From Geobacter sp. (GTDB lineage Bacteria; Desulfobacterota; Desulfuromonadia; Geobacterales; DSM-12255): a DNA stretch of 5,974 bases. The position numbers and the translations under genes were made by a program. Positions 1-5,699 of this stretch are shown here, in pieces. The stretch lies in contig VEOV01000147.1 in the NCBI GenBank assembly GCA_012026855.1, positions 1 to 5,974 on the forward strand. Direction: 5' to 3'. The notes beneath the pieces were generated by a model that was not told where the DNA came from, made no database searches, and was given only the letters and a program-made list of their open reading frames with translations. Positions within the stretch are counted from its first letter, which is position 1; every line of letters begins with the position of its first letter.

Positions 1-128
1 GCCAGCGGCAGCGCCACCATGCCTACGGTGAGCCCGGCGGTAAGGTCGGCGGCAAAGGTTTTGCCGTTGTAGTTCGCCAGGGCCTCAACGGATTTCGGGA
101 GCCAGTTATTAAAGTTGAATCTCTTCAT
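1..128 (-). CDS. SulP-family anion (sulfate-type) permease, N-terminal fragment
   Basis: Only the first 42 codons lie in the window and the gene continues past the left edge. The start ATG (128-126) shares one base with the stop codon of the upstream MarR gene (TGATG), so translation is probably coupled; an AAAGG lies just upstream. The peptide begins MKRFNFNNWLP and reaches DLTAGLTVGMVALPL at residues 29-42. That resembles the opening of the first membrane helix in SulP (SLC26-like) inner-membrane transporters, usually written D-hydrophobic-x-AGLTVG-x-V-x-LP. The family carries sulfate, bicarbonate or other anions, usually with a C-terminal STAS domain, but neither substrate nor STAS domain can be judged here. 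Family assignment rests on this one motif and its N-terminal position. Another multi-helix transporter is possible but less likely. Confidence 0.72.
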   Translation of the reverse strand, partial: MKRFNFNNWLPKSVEALANYNGKTFAADLTAGLTVGMVALPL

Positions 129-649
129 CAGTCAGTCCCTTTGACGTCACGTTTATTTGTTTTCGGCAGATTTATTTCAGTTGAGCCGATCAGTGCCGGC
201 GGAAGATCTGTTGCGTCCAGTATCCTGGTCAACTTGTCAAGACCGTGATAGATGATGGTCAACTCAGGGGTGTTCAGCGACTTTAGCCCCTGGGTGATCT
301 TGTTCGAGGCTACTTCCGGGGAGTTTGCCACCAATTGGAGCCCTTCAGGGGTGAGGGTTACGTCCACTACCCGCCGGTCTTCCCTGGAGCGAACCCGGTT
401 CACAAGGGAGCGTTTCTCAAGACGGTCTATAATGCCGACTACCGTAGTCGGATGCAGGTACATTCTGCCGGCGAGATCAGATATCCTGATAGTCCCCTCG
501 GCAGCGATCACCTTGATCGCCCAGACCTGTGGGCCTGTCAGACCGGTCTCTTTTTCGACCTTCTTCGATTGCTCATTGACAACCTGGAAGACCCTTCTGA
601 TGTTATCCATGATTTCGGCAACCATGAACTTGTTACCGAGTTTGTGCAT
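128..649 (-). CDS. MarR-family winged-helix transcriptional regulator
   Basis: A 173-residue cytoplasmic DNA-binding protein, expected to act as a dimer. The winged helix-turn-helix spans about residues 37-108. ISDLAGRMY and HPTTVVGIIDRLEKR (residues 66-80) form the turn and recognition helix. The wing is SREDRRVVDVTLTPEG (residues 88-103), the DRR...LT.EG signature of MarR proteins. The N-terminal helix (10-35) and C-terminal segment (about 112-147) fit the dimerisation helices; the last 25 residues are polar and probably flexible. The start at 649 is chosen because GAGG sits 8 nt upstream. An in-frame TTG at 709 would place the start inside the predicted promoter, and ATGs at 625 and 610 lack a ribosome site. 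The stop overlaps the permease start, so the protein probably controls that gene and itself. The inducer is unknown. It has no cysteine in the DNA-binding domain, so OhrR-like thiol sensing is unlikely. Confidence 0.9.
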   Translation of the reverse strand: MHKLGNKFMVAEIMDNIRRVFQVVNEQSKKVEKETGLTGPQVWAIKVIAAEGTIRISDLAGRMYLHPTTVVGIIDRLEKRSLVNRVRSREDRRVVDVTLTPEGLQLVANSPEVASNKITQGLKSLNTPELTIIYHGLDKLTRILDATDLPPALIGSTEINLPKTNKRDVKGTD

Positions 650-657
650 GGCAGAAA

Positions 658-661
658 CCTC
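658..661 (-). promoter_or_regulatory. Ribosome binding site of the marR-like gene
   Basis: On the minus strand GAGG lies 8 nt before the ATG at 649. It is the only Shine-Dalgarno-like sequence near any of the candidate starts (709, 649, 625, 610) and therefore decides the start. Confidence 0.65.
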
Positions 662-663
662 AA

Positions 664-700
664 AATAATTTGTATGCCTATTAATTCTATACAAAATATT
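664..700. promoter_or_regulatory. Candidate operator: 37-bp inverted repeat in front of the marR-like gene
   Basis: The arms AATAATTTGTAT (664-675) and ATACAAAATATT (689-700) are reverse complements with one mismatch in 12 (the 668/696 pair), separated by 13 bp. The perfect 7-bp cores TTTGTAT/ATACAAA have centres 20 bp apart, about two helical turns, so both can face the same side of the DNA. The repeat covers the predicted -10 box and lies 15-51 bp before the start codon, where an autorepressor would act. MarR proteins commonly bind inverted repeats in their own promoters, although their sites are usually shorter (16-20 bp). That this protein binds here is inference. Confidence 0.55.
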
Positions 701-714
701 GCACAACAAGGCAA
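686..714 (-). promoter_or_regulatory. Candidate sigma-70 promoter of the marR-permease unit
   Basis: On the minus strand TTGCCT (714-709) and TATAGA (691-686) are separated by 17 bp, each matching four of six consensus positions. Transcription would begin near 679, giving a leader of about 30 nt. The -10 box lies inside the 37-bp inverted repeat. The surroundings are AT-rich, so chance matches are possible. Confidence 0.45.
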
Positions 715-786
715 ATTAAAAGATTTTGACCTGAGGCGCCTTGAACGTGCTGAATTTGTTGGTGAAATTATTTGTGTGTCGGTGGG

Positions 787-837
787 GCTTCAGCCCGGCT
801 GTTTTGTCTGTCCTGAATGTATCAGCCGGGCTGAAGC
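787..837. repeat. Perfect 15-bp inverted repeat (stem-loop) between glyS and the marR-like gene
   Basis: GCTTCAGCCCGGCTG (787-801) and CAGCCGGGCTGAAGC (823-837) are exact reverse complements around a 21-nt loop. The repeat lies 32 nt beyond the glyS stop codon and can form in RNA from either strand. Neither side has a run of T, so it is not a classic intrinsic terminator. It may be a U-less or Rho-assisted 3' end of the glyQS mRNA, an RNase-blocking 3' structure, or a copy of a dispersed palindromic repeat. The stem is certain as sequence; its role is not. Confidence 0.7.
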
Positions 838-868
838 GGTTATGTAGGGGGGATTGCTTGTTGCGACG

Positions 869-2932
869 TCAGGCTGAAATTCTACCAAAGTCGGCAATGC
901 CGCCGAAAAGTCTGGAGATGGCGGTCAACAGCGCCAGCCGGTTATTCCTGATGCTCTCGTCCTCCGCCATTACCATTACCTTGTCGAAAAACTGATCAAC
1001 GTCCCCCCTGAGGGAGGCTATTTCAGTCAGTGCGGCAACATAATCCCTGACGCCGGTGGCTGCTGCAACCGAGCGGGTGACGTAGTCGACAGCCGTGGCA
1101 AGGGTTTTTTCAGCCGGGTCCTCGAACAGGTTGTGGTCGACTTTGGCATCGACCCCTTCCTTGACGATATTGCCAACCCGCTTGAAGGTAACGGCCAGTT
1201 CGGCAAAATCAGGACGGGATTTGAAGGCGGCCAGTGCGCCGATTCGCTCGACCGTGTCAACCAGATCATCAAAGCCGACTGCCACTGCCGCGTCTACCGC
1301 ATCGGTCGGGTAGCGATCAGCAAGCAGGTTAACAAACCGGCCGCGGAAGAACTCCATCAGGTCACTCTTTACTTCGGCTGCGGGTCTGGTCAGCTTGGCT
1401 GCCAACAGTTTCAGGGCCGAGTCTGTCATGTCGCTCAGGGAGAGCTTGTACTCACGGTCGAGGATGATGTTGATGATCCCCAGGGCCGAGCGCCGCAGGG
1501 CATAAGGGTCGGCCGAACCGGTGGGGATAAGGCCGACACCGAAACAGCCGCAGATGGTGTCCAGCTTGTCGGCAATGGAGACAAAGGCGCCGATGTCTGA
1601 AGCCGGCAGGTCGCCACCAGCCTGGGTGGGGAGATAGTGCTCAGCAATGGCGTTGGCTACCTCGCCATCTTCACCTTGCAGCAGGGCATACTCGCGCCCC
1701 ATGATCCCCTGAACTTCGGGGAACTCACCTACCATGCCGGAGACAAGGTCTGCCTTGCAGAGGAAGGCTGCACGGGCGACTTTGGCTTTTACACCCGGGT
1801 TAAGCTGGTCAGCCAGCCCTTCGGCCAATGTCCGGAACCGTTCCATCTTTTCAAAGGAGGTGCCGAGTTTCTGCTGGTAGACCACCGATTTGAGGGATTC
1901 GACACGCTCTTCAAGCCGGATCTTCTGATCCTCTTCAAAGAAAAACCTGGCGTCGGAGAGCCGGGCACGCAGTACCCGCTCGTTCCCCTTGACTACCACG
2001 GTCGGGGCTTCCGACAGGGCGTTGGTGATGGTGATGAAGCAGGTCAGCAGTTTGCCGCTGTCATCAACCACCGAGAAGTAGCGCTGGTGGCTCCGCATGG
2101 AGGTGATGAGCACCTCTTTCGGCACCTTGAGGAAATCCGGTGAAAAGGTGCCGTGCACGGCGCTCGGATATTCGCACAGGTAAGTTACTTCATCGAGCAG
2201 CCCCTCATCGGGCAGCAGCTGGCCGCCGGCTACTTTGGCAACACGATGAATCTCGCGGCGGATGATTTCCTTGCGTTTCTCAGGGTCAGGTATAACGAAA
2301 TGCCGCTCACACTCCTCCAGGTACTGGTTAAAGCCGGTTACCGGGAAGGTGCTGTTCCCCATGAAACGGTGGCCGCGGGAGATGGTGCCGCTTTCGATCG
2401 GACCAAAGGAAAACGGTACGACAATGCCGTCGAACAGCGCCACAATCCAGTGAATGGGGCGGGCAAAACGGACGTCGAAATCACCCCAGCGCATGGACTT
2501 CTTGAAGGGGATTTTGCCGATCAGGCGGGGCAGGATTTCGGACAGGAGTTCGTGCACCGGGCGGCCGGTCTCCTTTCTCACGGCAGCGACGTACTCCCCC
2601 TTATCGGTGGAGACCAGCTGCAAGGAGGCGACATCAACCCCCTGGCCGCGGGCAAAGCCCTCGGCAGCCTTGCTCGGCTTGCCGTCAGCGCCATAGGCGA
2701 TGTTTTTGGCTGGGCCCATGGCAGTAATCTCGGCATCGGGCTGCAGCGAGGGGAGTCCACTCACGTAGAGCACCATTCTGCGCGGGGTTGCCAGGGTCTT
2801 GATTTCACCGCAGCCAAGCCGTGCATTTTCCAGTTCTTTGCGAATCAAGGCCTCGATGTCGGCCATTGCCTTGGGCAGAAAGCCTGCGGGAATCTCTTCC
2901 GTGCCAATTTCCAGAAAAAGTTCCTTGCTCAT
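869..2932 (-). CDS. glyS: Glycyl-tRNA synthetase beta subunit
   Basis: A 687-residue protein, the normal length for GlyS, which pairs with GlyQ in an alpha2-beta2 enzyme that charges tRNA-Gly with glycine in the cytoplasm. The beta subunit mainly recognises tRNA. Hallmarks in order are: LEIGTEEIP (7-15); ATPRRM (48-53); GPAKNIAYGADGKPSKAAEGFARG (73-96); MRWGDFDVRFARPIHW (147-162); SRGHRFMG (185-192); the YFS region near 285 and RLSDARFFFEED (324-335). An HD-like region follows (CKADLVSGMVGEFPEVQG, 392-409), then ADKLDTICGCFGVG and DPYALRRSALGII (454-487), and a C-terminal DALR-type anticodon-binding helical region ending in FFDKVMVM (648-655) and NNRLALL. The ATG at 2932 is preferred because AAGGGGG lies about 8-10 nt upstream, within the last codons of glyQ; an in-frame GTG at 2941 would fall inside that site. 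The gene starts 2 nt after the glyQ stop, so the two are co-transcribed and probably coupled. Confidence 0.97.
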   Translation of the reverse strand: MSKELFLEIGTEEIPAGFLPKAMADIEALIRKELENARLGCGEIKTLATPRRMVLYVSGLPSLQPDAEITAMGPAKNIAYGADGKPSKAAEGFARGQGVDVASLQLVSTDKGEYVAAVRKETGRPVHELLSEILPRLIGKIPFKKSMRWGDFDVRFARPIHWIVALFDGIVVPFSFGPIESGTISRGHRFMGNSTFPVTGFNQYLEECERHFVIPDPEKRKEIIRREIHRVAKVAGGQLLPDEGLLDEVTYLCEYPSAVHGTFSPDFLKVPKEVLITSMRSHQRYFSVVDDSGKLLTCFITITNALSEAPTVVVKGNERVLRARLSDARFFFEEDQKIRLEERVESLKSVVYQQKLGTSFEKMERFRTLAEGLADQLNPGVKAKVARAAFLCKADLVSGMVGEFPEVQGIMGREYALLQGEDGEVANAIAEHYLPTQAGGDLPASDIGAFVSIADKLDTICGCFGVGLIPTGSADPYALRRSALGIINIILDREYKLSLSDMTDSALKLLAAKLTRPAAEVKSDLMEFFRGRFVNLLADRYPTDAVDAAVAVGFDDLVDTVERIGALAAFKSRPDFAELAVTFKRVGNIVKEGVDAKVDHNLFEDPAEKTLATAVDYVTRSVAAATGVRDYVAALTEIASLRGDVDQFFDKVMVMAEDESIRNNRLALLTAISRLFGGIADFGRISA

Positions 2933-2934
2933 GA

Positions 2935-3810
<876 letters not shown>

Positions 3811-3816
3811 TAAATA

Positions 3817-3821
3817 CCTCC
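3817..3821 (-). promoter_or_regulatory. Ribosome binding site of glyQ
   Basis: On the minus strand a full GGAGG lies 6 nt before the GTG at 3810. It fixes the unusual GTG start and excludes the longer upstream reading frame. Confidence 0.85.
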
Positions 3822-3866
3822 GGTTTCGGTCGGTTAGTATTGAAAATACAGCAACTTGAACGCGTA

Positions 3867-3895
3867 AAAGTACACGCAACCGCCGGAAGTGTCAA
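3867..3895 (-). promoter_or_regulatory. Predicted sigma-70 promoter of glyQS
   Basis: On the minus strand a perfect TTGACA (3895-3890) is followed after 17 bp by TACTTT (3872-3867), which keeps the key T1, A2 and T6 of the -10 box and is preceded by GTG. Transcription would start near 3860, leaving about 50 nt of leader before the glyQ start. A strong -35 with a weak -10, plus repeats just upstream, suggests that a bound factor may assist it. Confidence 0.6.
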
Positions 3896-3916
3896 GCTGT
3901 GAAATCCGCTGTGAAA
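3896..3916. repeat. Two tandem 9-bp direct repeats abutting the glyQ -35 box
   Basis: GCTGTGAAA occurs at 3896-3904 and again at 3908-3916, a 12-bp period. On the minus strand this reads TTTCACAGC-GGA-TTTCACAGC immediately followed by TTGACA. The position, just upstream of -35, is where an activator or the alpha subunit of RNA polymerase would contact DNA. Its function is inferred from place only. Confidence 0.5.
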
Positions 3917-3930
3917 AATACCTTGCATTT

Positions 3931-3958
3931 TTGTCCGGCTGAGTGTAATGAATACTGT
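3931..3958 (+). promoter_or_regulatory. Weak candidate promoter of the rimP-nusA operon
   Basis: TTGTCC (3931-3936) and TACTGT (3953-3958) are 16 bp apart. An alternative is TTGCAT (3923-3928) with TAATGA (3946-3951) after 17 bp. Both are weak matches. A promoter is expected in this stretch because rimP opens a plus-strand unit and the neighbour is divergent. Initiation from the first pair would be near 3965, just before the paired hairpins of the leader. Confidence 0.3.
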
Positions 3959-3968
3959 ACATCTTAAT

Positions 3969-3989
3969 GTTCACTACTAAAAAGTGAGC
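3969..3989 (+). promoter_or_regulatory. Possible antiterminator hairpin in the rimP leader
   Basis: GTTCACT (3969-3975) can pair with AGTGAGC (3983-3989), giving seven pairs including one G-U, around a 7-nt loop. AGTGAGC is also the 5' arm of the terminator that follows, so the two structures exclude each other. The stem is short, and the pairing was found by eye without energy calculation. Confidence 0.4.
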
Positions 3990-4010
3990 TCTTCCGGCTC
4001 ACTTTTTTTT
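3979..4010 (+). terminator. Rho-independent terminator just upstream of rimP
   Basis: AAAAAGTGAGC (3979-3989) and GCTCACTTTTT (3997-4007) form an 11-bp stem with a 7-nt loop, and the T run continues to 4010 (eight T in all). The A run on the 5' side makes it potentially bidirectional, with five U in the minus direction. No plus-strand gene ends upstream, because glyQ is divergent. The hairpin therefore lies in the untranslated leader of rimP, with its T run ending 14 nt before the start codon. This suggests attenuation of the rimP-nusA operon or the 3' end of a short leader RNA. Confidence 0.8.
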
Positions 4011-4024
4011 ATGGTTAAACGCAA

Positions 4025-4504
4025 ATGGCAAAAGCAGACGTAAAAGAGCAGATAGTAGAGATTGCCCAGCCGTTGCTGGATTCCCTCGGGATTGAGCTGG
4101 TAGAGCTCGAATTCCGCAAAGAGGGGCATGGCATGGTGCTGCGGCTTTACATAGACAAGCCGGGCGGGATAATGCTTGACGATTGCGCTGATGTCAGCCG
4201 TGAGCTTTCCGAACTGCTCGATGTGGAAGAGGTTATTGCCTGCCACTACACCCTTGAAGTTTCGTCTCCAGGTTTGAATCGCCCCCTGACCAAGCCTGCC
4301 GATTATGAACGTTATGCCGGCCGGCTGGTAAAGATCCGCACCTTCGAGATGGTGGCCGATGATGCCGGCAACCGGAGGAAGACCTTCCTCGGGGATCTGC
4401 TGGGGTGCAGTGATGGTGTTGTGACCCTGAAGCTGCGCGAGGGGCAGACTGCTGCACTGCCGTTTGACAAGATAGCCAAAGCAAATCTCGAATTTGAAAT
4501 ATAG
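4025..4504 (+). CDS. rimP: Ribosome maturation factor RimP
   Basis: A 159-residue cytoplasmic factor, the usual length, needed for maturation of the 30S ribosomal subunit. The N-terminal alpha/beta domain (1-85) includes IELVELEF (23-30), LRLYIDKPGGIMLDDCADVSREL (39-61), LLDVEE (64-69) and the highly conserved YTLEVSSPGLNRPL (75-88). The C-terminal Sm-like beta domain (about 90-159) carries GRLVKIRT (99-106), a basic AGNRRKTFLG (114-123) and the terminal PFDKIAKANLEFEI (146-159). The ATG at 4025 matches the family N-terminus, but no Shine-Dalgarno precedes it: the upstream bases are ATGGTTAAACGCAA directly after the terminator T run. nusA follows 38 nt downstream, the normal operon order. Identity is secure; how translation starts is unclear. 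Confidence 0.96.
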   Translation: MAKADVKEQIVEIAQPLLDSLGIELVELEFRKEGHGMVLRLYIDKPGGIMLDDCADVSRELSELLDVEEVIACHYTLEVSSPGLNRPLTKPADYERYAGRLVKIRTFEMVADDAGNRRKTFLGDLLGCSDGVVTLKLREGQTAALPFDKIAKANLEFEI

Positions 4505-4529
4505 AGTCTGATTTATTAAAGAAACCGGT

Positions 4530-4535
4530 AAGGAG
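4530..4535 (+). promoter_or_regulatory. Ribosome binding site of nusA
   Basis: AAGGAG ends 7 nt before the GTG at 4543 and supports that non-ATG start. Confidence 0.85.
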
Positions 4536-4542
4536 ATACCAA

Positions 4543-5697
4543 GTGGAAACAAATCTCAACCTCAAACATATCATTGACCAGATAGTCAAAGAAAAGAGCA
4601 TCGACAAGGCGATTGTGATCGAGGCGATCGAGCAGGCTGTCCTCTCTGCTGCCAACAAGAAGTTCCGCAACACGCGGAGCCTTGAAGCGCAGTTCAATCA
4701 TGAGACCGGCGAAGTCGAACTCTTCGAGTACGTTGAGGTCGTTGCCGAGGTTGAGGATTCCTACCGCCAGATTACCCTCGAAGAGGCCAGGGAAGAAGAT
4801 CCCGAGGTTGAAATCGGTGACGAGATCGGTATGAAGATGCCGTCCAGCGAGTTTTCCAGGATTGCTGCCCAGACTGCCAAGCAGGTCATCATTCAGCGTG
4901 TCCGTGAAGCTGAGCGGGAGACAATTTTCAACGAGTTCAAGGACCGTGTCGGCGAACTGATCAACGGACTGGTACGCCGTTTCGAGAAGGGTGACATCAT
5001 CATCGATCTCGGCCGTGTCGAGGCGGTACTGTCCCACAAGGAGCTGGCTCCCCGTGAGGTTTACCGTCAGGGTGACCGGATCAAGGCGCTCATCACCGAT
5101 ATCAGGATGACCCCCAAGGGGCCGCAGATCCTGCTGTCACGCACTTCTCCCCAGATGCTGGCCAAGCTGTTCGAAGCCGAGGTGCCGGAAGTTGCCGAAG
5201 GGATCGTCGAGATTATCAATGTTGTCCGTGAGCCGGGGAGCCGCGCCAAGATTGCGGTTTACTCCAATGATGGTGATGTCGATCCGGTCGGCGCCTGCGT
5301 CGGTATGAGAGGCAGCCGCGTCCAGAATGTGGTTTCCGAGCTGCGCGGTGAGAAGATCGATATTATCCCCTGGACCGAGGACGTTGCCCGCTTTGCCTGT
5401 AATGCCCTGTCGCCGGCAGCGGTTTCCAAGGTTTTCGTGGAAGACGAAAATCGCTCCATGGAGATTATTGTCCCCGACGACCAGCTCTCCCTTGCCATTG
5501 GCAAGCGTGGCCAGAATGTCCGCCTGGCAGCCAAGCTGACCGGCTGGAAGATCGATATCAAGAGTGAGACCCGTCAGGCTGAGGCAGAACTGCTGCAGTA
5601 CTCCTCTTTTGACGGTTCTGCCGAGGAAGAGGCAGAGGCGGCTGAGGCTGTCGAAGCTGTCGAAACTGCGGAGGCTCCGGCAGAGCAGGAGATCTGA
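4543..5697 (+). CDS. nusA: Transcription termination/antitermination factor NusA
   Basis: A 384-residue RNA polymerase-binding factor that modulates pausing, intrinsic termination and antitermination. The N-terminal polymerase-binding domain covers about 1-125 (IVIEAIEQAVLSAANKKF 24-41; EFSRIAAQTAKQVIIQRVREAER 103-125). The S1 domain covers about 133-200 (GDIIIDLGRVEAVLSHKELAPRE 150-172; GPQILLSRTSPQML 193-206). KH1 is marked by PVGACVGMRGSRVQNV (248-263) and IIPWTED (274-280), and KH2 by AIGKRGQNVRLAAKLTGWKIDI (318-339). A tail rich in Ala and Glu (about 359-384) takes the place of the two acidic repeats that lengthen E. coli NusA to about 495 residues, so this is the short form. The start is GTG with a good ribosome site. 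Because NusA acts on hairpin terminators, the terminator in front of rimP is a natural candidate for autogenous control; that link is inference. Confidence 0.97.
   Translation: METNLNLKHIIDQIVKEKSIDKAIVIEAIEQAVLSAANKKFRNTRSLEAQFNHETGEVELFEYVEVVAEVEDSYRQITLEEAREEDPEVEIGDEIGMKMPSSEFSRIAAQTAKQVIIQRVREAERETIFNEFKDRVGELINGLVRRFEKGDIIIDLGRVEAVLSHKELAPREVYRQGDRIKALITDIRMTPKGPQILLSRTSPQMLAKLFEAEVPEVAEGIVEIINVVREPGSRAKIAVYSNDGDVDPVGACVGMRGSRVQNVVSELRGEKIDIIPWTEDVARFACNALSPAAVSKVFVEDENRSMEIIVPDDQLSLAIGKRGQNVRLAAKLTGWKIDIKSETRQAEAELLQYSSFDGSAEEEAEAAEAVEAVETAEAPAEQEI
5647..5664 (+). repeat. Tandem 9-bp repeat in the NusA acidic tail
   Basis: GCTGTCGAA occurs twice head to tail (5647-5655, 5656-5664), encoding Ala-Val-Glu twice (residues 369-374). 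It is in frame and lies in a low-complexity Ala/Glu tail, so length changes here would be tolerated. Confidence 0.7.
5687..5691 (+). promoter_or_regulatory. Ribosome binding site of ylxR inside the nusA 3' end
   Basis: AGGAG lies within the last codons of nusA, 8 nt before a TTG. It supports TTG at 5700 as the ylxR start. Confidence 0.65.
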
Positions 5698-5699
5698 TT

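Noticed and set aside
650..709. Longer MarR protein starting from TTG at 709
   Set aside because: The added 20 residues would be encoded across the predicted promoter and inverted repeat, and lack a ribosome site. The ATG at 649 has GAGG at ideal spacing.
335..847. Plus-strand open frame of 170 codons across the MarR gene and the gap beside it
   Set aside because: It overlaps the well-supported MarR gene, runs through the inverted repeat and promoter region, and has no recognisable product.
3811..3976. T-box riboswitch for glyQS
   Set aside because: T-boxes are known mainly in Firmicutes and need a long leader with an AGGUGG-type T-box sequence and terminator. The predicted leader here is about 50 nt with none of these.
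3948..3980. Ten-residue leader peptide MNTVHLNVHY ahead of the terminator
   Set aside because: It has no convincing ribosome site, shows no run of a regulatory amino acid, and may begin upstream of the transcription start, so it is not annotated as a gene.
3822..4024. Initiator tRNA (metY) upstream of rimP as in E. coli
   Set aside because: No cloverleaf, T-loop GTTCGA-type motif or CCA end was seen in either strand of this gap.
3977..4552. Open frame of 191 codons on the minus strand across rimP
   Set aside because: It is antisense to the secure rimP gene, resembles no family I recognise, and ends inside the terminator hairpin.
4516..5037. Open frame of 173 codons on the minus strand
   Set aside because: It mirrors the codon pattern of nusA on the opposite strand. 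No domain or start signal supports it.
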